Translations under genes and position numbers: made by a program
Shown: piece after piece, positions 10,322 to 21,918 of the stretch
Position numbering within the stretch: the first letter of the stretch is position 1
Layout of the letters: the number at the start of each line of letters is the position of its first letter
NCBI RefSeq assembly: GCF_050624435.1
Contig: NC_134547.1
Location: forward strand, 28,754,419-28,818,418
Direction: 5' to 3'
Length of the DNA stretch: 64,000 nt
DNA from: Tenrec ecaudatus
Taxonomy: Eukaryota; Chordata; Mammalia; Afrosoricida; Tenrecidae
Notes under the pieces: model-generated
Databases searched by the model: none
Seen by the model: only the letters and a program-made list of their open reading frames with translations
Told to the model about the DNA's origin: nothing

Positions 10322-11436
10322 TACTTTGGCTCTCATGGATGTGCGGCAGGTGTTTTTGTTTTGTTTTTTTGCAGCTTTGACTTTAATATGCATCCAAGCA
10401 ACTGGTAGTCTGTTCCACAGTTAGTTCCTGGTCTTGTTCTGAGCAATAATGTTGAGCTTCTCTATTACCTCTATGCACAAAAGTAGTCACTTCGATTTTT
10501 GTGTATTTCATCAGGTGAAGTCCATGTGTACAGTTGCTACTTACGTTGTTGTAAACGTTATTGCAATTTGTAAGTCTTTGGCCTTGGAAAAAGTCAATCA
10601 TGTAATCTCCTATTTCATTTCTATCAACAAAGTCATATTTTCCAGCTGTCATTCTTTCTTCTTTGTTTCTACCTTTTGCATCCTGATCACCAGTAGCACC
10701 AATACATCTTGATTAATTTCAGACCAAAGAAGTTGATGAAAATCCTCAATTTCATTATCTTTGGCACTGGTGGTTGGGATGTAAATTTGAATACTAGTCA
10801 TGCCAACTGGTCCCCCTTGTAGGTCTATGGATATTATTCTGTTATTGACAGCATTGTACTTCAGCCTAGACCTTGAGAGGTTCCTTTTGAAGAAGAATGC
10901 GCATCAACTTCCCGCTCCCAGCACAGTAGACCGTATCAAAGTGTCTAGTGCGAGTCCACTTCACCACACTACTACCTAGCTTGTCACTCTTTATGTATTC
11001 CATTTTATTTTTCACCACTTTCAATTTTTCTAAAGTCATACTTCAAACATTCCACATTTTGATTACTAATGGATGTTTGCCGCTGTTCTCTTTCATTCTG
11101 AGTCATCAGATTAGCAAGTGTAGTTCCTAAAGTCTTTGTTCTAACCATGTCAACAGGTTCACCCTACTCTGAGGAGGCTACTTTTCCCCAGTTGTACTTT
11201 GAGTGACTTCCATCCAGAGGGGCTCATTTTCCAGACAATGTTCCCCTGCTTTCACAAGGCTTTTGGTGGCCGGTGTTCTCCAAAGTGGACTGCCATATAC
11301 TTGACTCTAGTCTGTGTAAGTCTGGAAGGGCACCATGAGTGACCCTGCTGGTATTTGAAGTACTAGTAGCATAGCTTCTACATCAGAGTGGCACGAAAGT
11401 ATCACAGTATGACAAGCTGACAGACACGTGGTAGAA

Positions 11437-11839
11437 TGTTAGTCTGCATAAAATTCCATTGTCTGAATATGCCAAAATGTATTTATCCCTTTATCCATTG
11501 TGGTAATTAGTTTCCAGTTTGGTGCTACTATGAAACATCCGCAAGCATGCTTATCTGGGTCTTTTGATGCACATTTGTATGTTTCTCATACATCTGGAAG
11601 TAGAACCTCTGGGTCACAGGATGTGTTGTCTGCTCATCCTTATTAGAAATTGCTCAATTGCTTCCCAAAGCAACTTTATCAATTTACTCACCCAGTGCTT
11701 CACATCTTCATCAACATGTAGTATTGTTACTCATATTAATTTTAACATTCTGGTGGGACTATAGTAGTATCTCCTTGTTCTATTGATTTGCATTTACCTG
11801 ATAACTATGGCATAAAGTGCCTTTTTATGTATCTAACTG
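11437..11839 (-). repeat. L1 3' region, segment 2
   Basis: Continues the L1 interrupted by the RTE. TTTATCCATTGTGGTAATTA and CTGGTGGGACTATAGTAGTA follow the order of an old L1 3' end read backwards. Confidence 0.65.
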
Positions 11840-11930
11840 CCATTGAGTCCCTTCTGACTCAGAACAGTTCCATAGGACAGGGTATAACTGCCCCTCTGGG
11901 TTTCTGAGATTGTAATTTTTCACATAGCCT
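11840..11930 (-). repeat. AfroSINE fragment (3' half)
   Basis: CCATAGGACAGGGTATAACT and GGGTTTCTGAGATTGTAATT are present; the head is missing. Confidence 0.75.
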
Positions 11931-12019
11931 CATCTCTCTCCCTCTTCTATGTATAAAGGGGTATCCACCAATAAAACAAAACCAGAATCACCCCCAAAGC
12001 TATGTATTTAATTTTTTAA

Positions 12020-12830
12020 ACAAAACAACCTTATAAAATTTTCTTGAAAAAACTCACCACCTTCAAAGTACTCTCCATTACGCTTAAAACATTTGTCAAA
12101 TCTGTGATTCCATTCTTGGAAACATTTTTTCAAACTCATCTGTGTAGGTGGCTGACACTCTCATTTTTGTTGTTGTTGTTCACCTTTTCTACATCATCAA
12201 ATTGCTGTCCTTTCATGTCCTTCGTCATTTGCAGAAACAAAAGGAAGTTGCATGGAGTATGGTCAGGTGACTGAAATGTGTGGGGCAAGAGAGGCATGCT
12301 ATTTTTTTTTTTTGCCAAAAACTGGTGCACTGAGCTACCTGTGCTGATTCATTATCGTGGTGGCAAAACCAGTACCCAGTCTGCCACAAATCAGGCCTTT
12401 TTGTCATATACTGTTACACTATCTTTTCAGAACCTCTATTAGAAACCTTGATTATTAGTCTGACCTGGTGGAACTAAGTACAAATGCGACATTTTCATCT
12501 GTTTGGGAAGTTGACAGATATCCAGAATTAGGTTTATCATCAGTTGCCATTTCACCTTTTTTGAAATGAGAAAACTACTCATATACTTGAGTTTTTCCCA
12601 TAGCTCTGTCCTGGTAAGCTTTATTCAACACCATAACAGTTTCTGCGGCATTTTTCCAGAGCAGCAAACAAAATTTCATAGCTGCAAGCTGTTCTCTTAA
12701 ATTGGCCATCACAAAAAACAGACGAGTGAAACTACTTTTACGGTAAAATTCACTGTGACCAGAGAACCTTCCCAGTTGACGCCACTTGGTGCACTAGCTC
12801 AGAGCGAGTTGCTTGGTTTGATGCTCATCT
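12020..12830 (-). mobile_element. Mariner transposon remnant, internally deleted
   Basis: On the minus strand the N-terminal part of a mariner transposase is readable from about 12709 (MANLREQLAAMKFCLLLWKN, then a QVYE stop and a STSQTDEN section). The C-terminal part is readable between about 12380 and 12080 (HQFLAKKKN..., then TKDMKGQQFDDVEK, then FEGG near the end). The middle, which would hold most of the DDD catalytic core, is missing, and stops and frameshifts break the rest. The transposase cuts and pastes the element at TA sites when active; this copy is dead. Exact terminal repeats were not found by eye. Confidence 0.75.
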
Positions 12831-12834
12831 AGTG

Positions 12835-13054
12835 GGAAAGATGAGCAGTAAGAATGCATACTACCAAAGCTCTTCTCTGCCCAGCACAATTCTGGAGAAT
12901 TTTTTTTGTGGGGAGGGCAGGTACCACCTCGTATAATGACCATTTAGATATCCACATTTGTGAACTGCTATTTATAGTCTTTGCCAATTTCTTTTTCTAT
13001 TGGGATATCTGCCATTTAAAAATTAATATTTTAGGAATTCTTCAGATATTCTTT
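12835..13054 (-). repeat. L1 3' region, segment 3
   Basis: TTTGCCAATTTCTTTTTCTA and GAATTCTTCAGATATTC continue the same L1. Interrupted at its right by the RPS29 retrocopy. Confidence 0.65.
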
Positions 13055-13346
13055 TTTTTCAGACTTGAATGTTTTTTATTTTATTTTATGTACAATTAGT
13101 TGGCATTGTTTCTTCTTTTGGGTAATGGTGTTGGACTTTCCATCCAAAGATAACTTAGTCCAGCTTGATGAAGCCGATGTCCTTTGCGTACTGACAGAAA
13201 CTGACGGCACATATTGAGGCCGTATTTCTGGATCAGACCGTGCCGGTTTGAGCACACGTGGCAAAAACGGGAACCCTGGCAGCATTTTTAAGGGTGGCTC
13301 CAGTAGAGCTGCTGGTTTCCAGGCTCTCTCCAAGGCAAAAGGCCAT
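13055..13346 (-). pseudogene. RPS29: RPS29 (ribosomal protein uS14) processed pseudogene
   Basis: RPS29 encodes a 56-residue zinc-binding protein of the small ribosomal subunit. The minus strand from about 13323 to TAA at 13155-13157 aligns along its full length: the section [14 protein letters not shown] is clear, with CHVCSN before it and [11 protein letters not shown] at the end after a frame change. The start codon is lost (ATG has become CCT), one codon is a stop (TAA in place of arginine near codon 12), and a 2-bp deletion lies after the MCRQ section, leaving 169 bp in place of 171. A short 3' UTR with ATAAAATAAA and an A-rich tail follows. A 9-bp target duplication, ATATTCTTT, lies at 13046-13054 and 13347-13355. 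It is inserted in L1 sequence and cannot make the protein. Confidence 0.92.
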
Positions 13347-13355
13347 ATATTCTTT

Positions 13356-13434
13356 ATACAAGTCCTTTGTCCATTATATGTATTTAAATATCCTCTCCCA
13401 CTCTGCAGCTTGCCTGGTTACTCATTTAGCAGTG
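13356..13434 (-). repeat. L1 3' region, segment 4
   Basis: TTATACAAGTCCTTTGTCCA and the following section to CAGTGTC are L1, joining segment 3 when the RPS29 copy is removed. Confidence 0.6.
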
Positions 13435-13439
13435 TCTTT

Positions 13440-15735
13440 TAAAAAAAATCTTTGTATTGGAGGCTTGTACAACTCTTATCCCAATCCATAAATACATCCA
13501 TTGTGTTAAGCACATTTTTATATATGCTGCCATCATCATTCTCAAACATTTTCTACTTGAGCCCTTGGTATCAGCTCTTCATTTTATCCCCTCCTTCCTC
13601 GCTCCCCACTCCCTCCCAAACCCTTGATAATTTTTTTTTTCGTGTCTTACACTGACCAATGTCTCCCTTCATCCACTTTTCTGTTGTCCATCCCCCAGGG
13701 AGGGGTTGTATGTAGATCATTGTGATAGGTTCCCCCTTCCTCCCCACCTTCCCCTTCCCCTCCTGGTATTGCTACTCTCATTATTGGTCCTGAGGGATTT
13801 ATCTGTCCTGGATTCCCTGTGTTTCCAACTCTTATCTCTACCAGTGTACATCCTTTGGTCTAGCCAGATTTTTAAGGTGTAATTGGAATCATAATAGTGG
13901 GGATGAGGAAGCATTAAATAACTAGAGGAAAATGATGCTCACCTTACTGACACGATCACTGAGGACAAATGGGTGCATAAGTAAACGGGTGCATAAGTGA
14001 AGAAAGCTGATGGTGCCTGGCTATCAAAAGATATAGCATCTGGGGTTTTAATGTCTTGAAGGTAAACAAGTGGCCATCTGGCTCAGAAGCAACAAAGCCC
14101 ACATGGAAGAAGCACACCAGTCTGTGTGATCATGAGGTGTCAATGGGACCAGGTATCAGGCATCAAAGAACAAAAAAAAATCATATCATTGTGAGTGAGG
14201 GGGAGGGTGCAGTAGAGACCCAAAGCCCATCTGTAGGCAGCTGGACATCTCCTTACAAAAGGGTCATGGGGAGGAGGCAAGCCAGTCACACTGCAGCATA
14301 ACACCAATGAAACATACAACTTTCCTCTAGTTCTTAAATGCTCCCCGCCACCCACCTCAACTATCCTGATCCTAATTCTACCTTATAAATCCGGCTAGAC
14401 TAGAAGATGAACACTGGTACAGATAGGAACTGGAAACACAGGGAATCCAGGACAGATGATCCCTTTCAGGACCAGTGGTGAGAGTGACAATACTGGGAGG
14501 GTGGAGGGAAAGTGGGGTAGAAAGGGAAAACTGATGACAAGGATCTACATATAACCTCCTCCCTGGGGGATGGACAACAGAAAAGTGGATGAAGGGAGAA
14601 ATTGGACAGTGTAACACATGACAAAATAATAATAATTTATAAATTATCAAGGGTTCATTAGGGAGGGGGAGCGAGGAGGGAGGGGCAAAAATGAGCTGGT
14701 ACCAAGGGCTCAAGTAGAAAGCAAATGTTTTGAGAATGATGATGGCAACAAATGTACAAAAGTGCTTGACACAATGGATAGATGGATTGTGATAAGAGTT
14801 GTATCAGCCCCAGTAAAATGATTTAAAAGAAAAAAAAAGAACTAGAGGAAAGTTGTATGTTCATCAGTACTATACTGCACTCTGACTGACTCGTCTCCTC
14901 CCTGCGACCCTTCTGTAAGGGGATGTCCAGTTGCCTACAGATGGGCTTTGGGTCTCCACTCCACACTCCCCCTCATTCACAATGATATGATTTTTTGTTT
15001 TTTGGTGCCTGATACCTGATCCTATCCATACCTCGTGATCACACAGGCTGGTGTGCTTCTTCCATGTGGGCTTTGTTGCTTCTGAGCTAGATGGCTGCTT
15101 GTTTATCTTCAAGCCTTTAAGACCCAAGATGCTATATCTTTTGACAGGGGGGGCACCATCAGCTTTCTTCACCACATTTGCTTATGCACCCATTTGTCTT
15201 TAGCGGTTGTGTTGGGAAGGTGAGCATCATTGAATGCCAGTTTAATAGAACAATGTGTTCCTGCATTGAGGAGTACTTGAGTGGAGGCCCAATGTCCTTC
15301 TGCTACCTTAAAACTAAACCTATAAATATATGCACAATAAATCTATTTCACCATTGTCTTATATCAATATATTTACATACATACATGCCTGTAGTTAGAC
15401 CTCTAGAAATGCCCTTTGCCTCCCAGTTCTTTCCTCTATTTCCTTTTAATTTCCTTTTGCTCCACTATCATGCTCAGCCTTCATTTGAGTTTTAGTAATT
15501 CCTCTCGGTATCATTGCCCTTGATCAAGCCCTACCAGGCCTCCTACACCATCTTCACCATCGATTTTGGATCACTTGTTGTTCCCTTGTCCCTGGGTTTG
15601 TTAACACCCACTTCCTTTCCCCTCGCCTTCCCCTGTCCCGTGCCCCCAGAACCATCAGTCCATTGTTTTCTCCTCCAGATTGTTTATCCCGCCTATCGTA
15701 TCTAGGTAGACCTGCAGAGATAATAACATGAGCAG
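13440..15735 (-). mobile_element. Family B retroposon, 5'-truncated, split by a second copy
   Basis: Present as 13440-13931 (3' part, poly(A) seen as TTTTAAAAAAAA at left) and 14852-15735 (5' part). An imperfect target duplication, AGCAGTGTCTTT at about 13429 and AGCAGTGCCCTTT at about 15750, flanks it. The break is caused by another family B copy in the opposite orientation. Confidence 0.8.
13932..14839 (+). mobile_element. Family B retroposon inserted in another family B copy
   Basis: A 12-bp target duplication, AACTAGAGGAAA, lies at 13920-13931 and 14840-14851. The copy is 5'-truncated and ends with AAAATGATTTAAAAGAAAAA. Because host and insert run in opposite directions, the region holds inverted repeats of several hundred bases. 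Confidence 0.85.
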
Positions 15736-15744
15736 TGCCCTTTG

Positions 15745-15936
15745 ATAAACAGAAGTTCCTAATCTTAGCACAATAGAGTTGGTTAATCTTTTTTCTTTAA
15801 ACGCTGTGCTTTTTTGTTCCTACTTAGGAAAACTTAGGCTATCCACGAGGTTTTATATAGTCTCTTATGTTACTGTGTCTCCTTCACCTTGACCATGGTA
15901 TTAAGAGGATCATTTCCTGAAAAAGAATACCAGGCT
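15745..15936 (-). repeat. L1 3' region, segment 5
   Basis: GATAAACAGAAGTTCCTAAT and following sequence are L1. It continues at 16119 after a short RTE insertion. Confidence 0.6.
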
Positions 15937-16118
15937 TGGTCAAGTAGGGTAGCATAAAGGAGAAAGACTCCCAGTGAAGTGGATTGGCACAGTGGCTTCA
16001 ACAATGGGCTCACTCTTAACTACAATTGTCAAGATGGCAAAGGACCCGGCGGTGTCTCCTTGTCTTGTACATAGGGTCACCATGAGTTAGAACCGATTCA
16101 ATGACACTTAACACCAAT
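15937..16118 (+). repeat. RTE LINE, 3' end fragment
   Basis: GTGGATTGGCACAGTGGCTT, then ACAATGGGCTCA, then CATAGGGTCACCATGAGTTA mark the last 180 bp of the RTE, ending just after the segment shared with the SINE tail. Confidence 0.75.
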
Positions 16119-16230
16119 AGCCTCTGTTGCTCTAACTTTCACATTTAGATCAATGATCCACCTGGAACTGATCTTTATGTATGATCTGAGATAGGGGTCA
16201 ATATTCAGTTTTCCTTCCTAGGGATATCTT
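16119..16230 (-). repeat. L1 3' region, segment 6
   Basis: ATCAATGATCCACCTGGAAC followed by GATAGGGGTCAATATTCAG is a characteristic L1 3' stretch read backwards. A final piece may be at 16611-16715 (GTGCCATTTATTAAAAGAAT). Confidence 0.65.
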
Positions 16231-16395
16231 ATGAGCCTTGGTGCTTGGCTGATAGCCGAAAGGTCAGGCCCTCCTCCGGAGAAAGATGAGGCTTTCTACT
16301 CCTGTAAAGAGTGATAGTCTCAGAAACCCAGGGGGGCAGCTCTAACCTGCCCTATCGGGTCACATGGGTCAGAATGGACTCTGGCAACGAGGTTA
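16231..16395 (+). repeat. AfroSINE, short internal deletion
   Basis: Starts GAGCCTTGGTGCTTGGCTGA and lacks part of the head-to-body junction (the B-box section is shortened). The tail ends GGGTCAGAATGGACTCTGGC. Confidence 0.8.
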
Positions 16396-16412
16396 GTTTA
16401 GAACTCAAAACC

Positions 16413-16610
16413 CAGTCACTGATATCAAGTCGCTGCTGACTCCTAGCGACCCTATAGGACAGGGTAGAACTATCCCCTATGCATTTCTGAGACCAGAACT
16501 GTTTATGGAAGTAGAAAGCCCTGTCTTTCTCCCAGCGATTTGCCGGTGGTTTAGAACTGCTGACCTTGAGGATCACATTCCAACTGTAGCCACTACACCA
16601 CCAAGACTCC
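16413..16610 (-). repeat. AfroSINE, full length
   Basis: Tail to tail with the preceding copy. The reversed tail AAGTCGCTGCTGACTCCTAG and reversed head CCACTACACCACCAAGACTC are both present. Confidence 0.85.
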
Positions 16611-16719
16611 TAGGTTTGGAAAGTTTTCTTATTTACCCAGTGCCATTTATTAAAAGAATGATTATTTCCCCAATACTATGAACTTTAATAAATTGTCTAC
16701 ATGTGTGTAAGGAATGCTA

Positions 16720-16830
16720 CTTGCACCGTGGTTACGTGCCTGGCTGCTAACCGGGGTTGGTGATGCAAACCCACCAGTAGCTCTGCGGGAAAATGATGGG
16801 GCTTTGATAGAGGCTCACGACTCAGAGTGG
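16720..16830 (+). repeat. AfroSINE, 5' part
   Basis: GCACCGTGGTTACGTGCCTG and CAAACCCACCAGTAGCTCTG are the head and B-box region; the copy stops after GACTCAGAGTGG. Confidence 0.7.
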
Positions 16831-17619
16831 CCTAGTAAAACAAACTAGAATTGCCCCACAGGGCTTTGTGTATGTGTGGATTTGCTCCCAGATGCTCTGT
16901 TCTGTCCTATTGGCCTCTCTAGGCTGTGTTAGCCACTGTGGTGACATGGTAACATTCTAAGAATCCTTTAGGTTCATTCCTTTTCTTCAACACTCTTTAT
17001 TAGAGTTCAAATATAGTTAGAAATCGTTTTCCAAGTTTTGTTGTGATTTACTCTTTGACTCATTTGATTTTTTAAAACTGTTCCTTAATTTCTAACATTT
17101 GGGCATATTTTGGTTGCTCATATTATTGATCTTTAGCTTAATTCCTTTATAGTTAGAGTATTCTGTGGGATTTCACTCCTATTATTTTTGTTAGATATTT
17201 TAGACCTACTTTTGTATGTTATAGAGTATATGGTGTATTCTTTCTTTATTAAAGCCAAATAAGTAAAAGCTTGGATATTTAGAACAAGAACTCTTGATTA
17301 TCTCACAATTCCTATGGGTCATGAATGCACACATTGCTTCGCTCGGTGCCTCTGGTTCAGTGTCTCTTGTACATTTGTAGTCATGTTGTCGGCCAGAATG
17401 CAGTCTCTTCTGCAGATTCAAGTGAGGGAAGACCCACATCCAACTGATAGATCCTCATTGCTGTGACATTGAAATCACCCTCAGTTCTTTCCTCAGGAGA
17501 CGCAATTAGACAGTTTGTATTATTGTAATTGGCTTCCAATGAACTATGTAAGTTAAGAGTTAATGGAGAGGATACTCAATGTGAAAACCAGAGTCGTTGT
17601 GCACAATCTTATTTTTGTA
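16831..17619. other. Unassigned, partly L1-like
   Basis: Sections such as TTTATTAGAGTTCAAATATA and the T-rich stretch at 17040-17220 look like minus-strand L1, but the match is too weak to place. No gene is seen. Confidence 0.3.
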
Positions 17620-18195
17620 AAAAAACATCCATATTGTTTGAATAGTTGTTAATCAATCATTCTTTCTGCTGTCAAATAGTTTATTGAGAAATTACCATAA
17701 TATATTTATCTGTTCCCCTGTTGATAGGCATTTGGTAGTTTCCAGTTTCATGCGATTAGAAGAATGCTCTTAGGGGATATTTCTGGTCCTTGTGTTTCAG
17801 TGAATATCCATATGCAATTTATTACGAAAGTGTCACATGCTTACTGAAAGAGCAATACAGACATTGTAAAGCAAACAGAGAAAGCTCAGTGCTGCATCCA
17901 CATCTGTATCCCGATTTCTCCTTTCCATTCCACAGGAGTAACTACTGAACCAATATTTTAAAATGAATTTTGCTTGTGTGTTGCACATGTATGTTTTAAT
18001 TTTTAAAATGTGAACATGTTTTCTATTTTCCTGTTATTAACATGACATCAAAGGCATAATTTCTGTCCCAATATATTGATCTACCTCATTACTTTTGACA
18101 ACTTAACACAGGGTCTGTGGTAAAGGAGGTATCATAACTTCTTTAGGACAGTTATTGATGAAGATTTGTTGTTTCCAATATTTTAATTTTTTCCT
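17620..18195 (-). repeat. L1 3' region (start of a second, long L1)
   Basis: TATTTATCTGTTCCCCTGTTGATAGGC resembles the reversed L1 3' end. This appears to be the tail of an L1 whose other parts are at 19330-25740 and 27785-29600. Confidence 0.55.
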
Positions 18196-18211
18196 CCAAT
18201 ATTTTTCTTTT

Positions 18212-19313
<1,102 letters not shown>

Positions 19314-19329
19314 CCAATATTTTTCTTTT

Positions 19330-19781
19330 ACAAACAATGTTGCAATGAATATCCTTGGATATATACAATTGCTCACTTCTATATTTCAGTAAAATACATG
19401 CTTAGTGATAGGTATATAAAATACATGCCTAGTGACAGAGAGTGCATATTTCAAAATTGGGTAAGAAACGGCCAATATGCCCTTTAAGCTCACAGTGTAA
19501 GCGTATATCTATTGATTAAGATGGAAGGCTTGCAGACTCTTTTGCTCCACACCTTCATCAGCAAATGGCGTCATCTTCCGTTTTCTTTTAACTTTGCTAT
19601 TAATCCTGAGATGACATGATATCTCATTCTTGTTTTGCTTTGCACCTCTCTAATGGTCACTGATCTTGAGCATTTCTTCATGTGTTTATTGGCCACCTGA
19701 ATGTTTTCTTTAGTGAAGTACCTGTTCGTAGCTTCTACCCATTTTCAATGAGAGTATTTGTCTTTTTTGGGGGGTGCTTAC
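19330..19781 (-). repeat. L1 3' region of the second L1, continued
   Basis: GTTGCAATGAATATCCTTGG and CATTTCTTCATGTGTTTATT resemble L1 3' sequence read backwards. It joins 18195 when RACK1 is removed. Confidence 0.65.
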
Positions 19782-19945
19782 TCACTGCCATCGAGTGGAT
19801 GCTGACTCACAGCAACCAACCAAGAGGGTAACTTTTCACGGGAGTAGAAAGTCACACCTTTCTCCCAAGGAGCCACTGGTGGTTTCGAAGTGCTGACCAT
19901 GAGGATCGCAGTCCAGTGTGTAACCACTACGACACCAGGTCGCAA
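19782..19945 (-). repeat. AfroSINE
   Basis: CACTGCCATCGAGTGGATGCTGACTCACAG is the reversed tail; the CCTATAGGA section is lost. The head ends GTAACCACTACGACACCAGG. Confidence 0.8.
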
Positions 19946-20841
19946 AAGTGTCTGTCTTTAGAGATTTCTCCCTCGTCTGATATAGTATTGCCAAGGTTCT
20001 TTCTTAGTCAGTAGATTCCCTTTTTATTCATTTGGTGAAAATTGTTGATTTTAAGAAATTCAGTTGTCTAGTTTGTCTTCCACTGTTGGTGTGTTTACGA
20101 TTGTTTTTTATGGTATTTCAAGTCATTTATTAGGGACTTTAAGTTTCAGAATATTTTGAAACTTTGAGTTTGCCTCTATTTTTTCATTACTAACCTTTAT
20201 ACTCTTACATTTTATATTTAGGTCTTTGAGCCATCTTTCCATCTTGAGTTTGTATTTACATGTGATGTGAAGTATGTATGGGCTATGTTTCATTTTTCTA
20301 CAAATAGATATCCTGTTTTTCCTGTACAGTTTGTTCAAGAGACTATCTCTTTAACAATTTAATTTAATTATTGGGCCTTTTGGCAACAATCAGCTTCCCA
20401 TGTGGATGTAGGTTTTTCTGGGTTCTCAATGCTCTTCCATTGGTCAATATGTCTGTCATTGTATGAGCCGCTGTGATTATTGTGGCTGTGTAGTAGATGT
20501 TGAGATCAGGAAGCGTGAAGCCACTGATTTGATTATTTTTCTCTAGTAGCGCTTTGTGTAGTCAGGTTCTCTTTCCTGTCATATAAACCGGTGGCGAGTT
20601 TTTCCATCTCTTCAAATGATAATGGAAGCTTGATCCCAATGGCTTTATATTTATAGACCACTTTGGGTAGTAGTGACACTTTCACAGTGTTAAGTGAAAA
20701 TCTGTCTATGACATGGCATATTCCACCACTCATCTCTTTGGTTTCTTGTTGGAGCGCTTTTTACTTTTCTTTGTATAGGTCTTTCGTATTTCTGATTAAA
20801 TTTTCTCAAAAGTAGTTTATCTGTTAGGTGACTATTCTATA
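19946..20841 (-). repeat. L1, 3' region to end of ORF2
   Basis: The section CTCTTCCATTGGTCAATATG, CATTGTATGAGCCGCTGTGA, AGATCAGGAAGCGTGAAGCC matches the C-terminal end of L1 ORF2 read backwards. No long frame remains. Confidence 0.65.
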
Positions 20842-21199
20842 TTACCCTGATTCCCTGAAAATAAGACAGTGTCTTATATTAATTTTTGCTCTAAAAAATG
20901 CACTAGGTCTTATTTTCAGGGGATATCTTATTTTTCCATGAAGAAGAATACAGTACACATTTATTGTTTTATTAAAAGAGACCTCGCACTTCCTGTCTGC
21001 TCTGGCTGTGCTGTGACCAACAGTGAGCTGTGCGGAGGTGCCGGCCGCTACGGTCCAGAGTCCAGAGTTACCGTAGCTTCAGGGGCCCTTATTTTCAGGG
21101 AGGTCTTATTTTCGGGGGGGTGCCTTATATGTCAGCAAGAGGCAAAACTGTATGTAGGTCTTATTTTAGGGGGTGTTTTACTTTGGGGAAACCTGGTGA
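20842..21199. mobile_element. Non-autonomous DNA transposon (MITE) with AAAATAAGAC-type ends
   Basis: The left end reads TACCCTGATTCCCTGAAAAT and the right end, reverse-complemented, reads CACCAGGTTTCCCCAAAGTA; these pair over most positions. Copies of TCTTATTTTC and related motifs recur within. No transposase is encoded. I recall similar 'GAAAATAAGAC' elements in several vertebrates, but the family is not confirmed. Confidence 0.55.
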
Positions 21200-21545
21200 A
21201 AACTAGATGGAAGACCATCAACCAGGCAGAGTGCCCCAATGGCTTCAGCAGTGAGCCCAACAATTGTGAGGATGAGGCAGGACGAGGCAGTTTTGTTGGT
21301 TTTCATTTATTAATCATTTTATTGGGGGGCTCTTACAAACCTTATAACAATCCATCATTCAGCTGTATTAAGCACACTTGTACATGTGTTGTCCATCAAC
21401 ATTGCCAAAACATTTTCTTTCCACTTGAGCCTTTGGTATCAGCTCCTCTCTTTTCCCTCCCTCCCTCCCCGCTCCCAGGCAGTGTTTTGTCCTGTTGTTC
21501 ACATAGGGTTAGAACTGACTCAGAGGACCTCACAACAGCGACCTT
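21200..21545 (+). repeat. RTE LINE, 3' end, split by family B
   Basis: GGAAGACCATCAACCAGGCA, CAATTGTGAGGATGAGGCAG and, after a family B insertion, GTGTTTTGTCCTGTTGTTCA and GGGTTAGAACTGACTCAGAG make up the RTE tail. Confidence 0.7.
21292..21476 (-). mobile_element. Family B retroposon, 3' end only
   Basis: A strongly 5'-truncated copy (about 185 bp) inserted in the RTE tail. AGGCAGT at 21285-21291 and 21477-21483 is the target duplication core. ATCATTTTATTGGGGGGCTC is its reversed 3' end. Confidence 0.8.
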
Positions 21546-21589
21546 GTAAATTAGTTCCTTTCCAGAGCTCTCTTTGTGTAAAGGGATTT

Positions 21590-21912
21590 TGTGGGAAGCC
21601 GCAGCTCTCGCCGCCATTACAAGATGGCGCCGGGCAGTCAGGGCGGTGGCCCAGTTAAGTGGTAAACAACCACTTAGAGCATGCGCACTGCTTAGATGAC
21701 ATAGTCATAACTCCACCCTGGAGTATGCTAATAAGGGTTCTGGCGAACGCACCAATCAATGCACAGCACGTCCCCATAGAGCGCATATAAGCAGCAGTAG
21801 TTTGGGGTTTCGGGGTCTTTTTCCGCATCTGAAAATCGAACCCGCATTAAACGCCTGTGGAAGAATCCTGTTGTGGCGCGTCCTTCTTGCTGGCGAGACT
21901 GAGCACGCGACA
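21590..21912 (+). mobile_element. Solo LTR of an ERV2/IAP-like endogenous retrovirus
   Basis: The 323-bp unit begins TGTGGGAAGCCGC and ends GCACGCGACA (TG...CA). Inside are GCCATTACAAGATGGCGCC, AAGTGGTAAACAACC, a CCAAT box at 21752, TATAA at about 21786 and ATTAAA at 21846-21851. The first half resembles intracisternal-A-particle LTRs. Flanking hexamers GGATTT (21584-21589) and GAATTT (21913-21918) match at five of six bases, as expected for a 6-bp target duplication with one later change. No internal viral sequence remains, so it arose by LTR-LTR recombination. It is low in damage, and its promoter could still act. Confidence 0.85.
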
Positions 21913-21918
21913 GAATTT

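Larger units (their letters stand above)
5770..11436 (-). mobile_element. RTE-class LINE, nearly full length, interrupted twice
   Basis: On the minus strand the order is: 5' end near 11436 (starting around CCACGTGTCTGTCAGCTTGT), an endonuclease section (11.3-10.38 kb; one 89-codon frame at 10383-10652), a linker (9.9-9.58 kb), and the reverse-transcriptase to C-terminal section (7.33-5.77 kb). A family B element at 7339-9570 and an RPL41 retrocopy at about 9910-10321 interrupt it. Removing both leaves about 3.0 kb, close to the usual length of this class. It has many stops and frameshifts, and the last part of the 3' end is missing. RTE elements normally encode one protein with an APE endonuclease and a reverse transcriptase; this copy is dead. 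Family assignment is by resemblance to the afrotherian/BovB-like RTE lineage. Confidence 0.8.
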
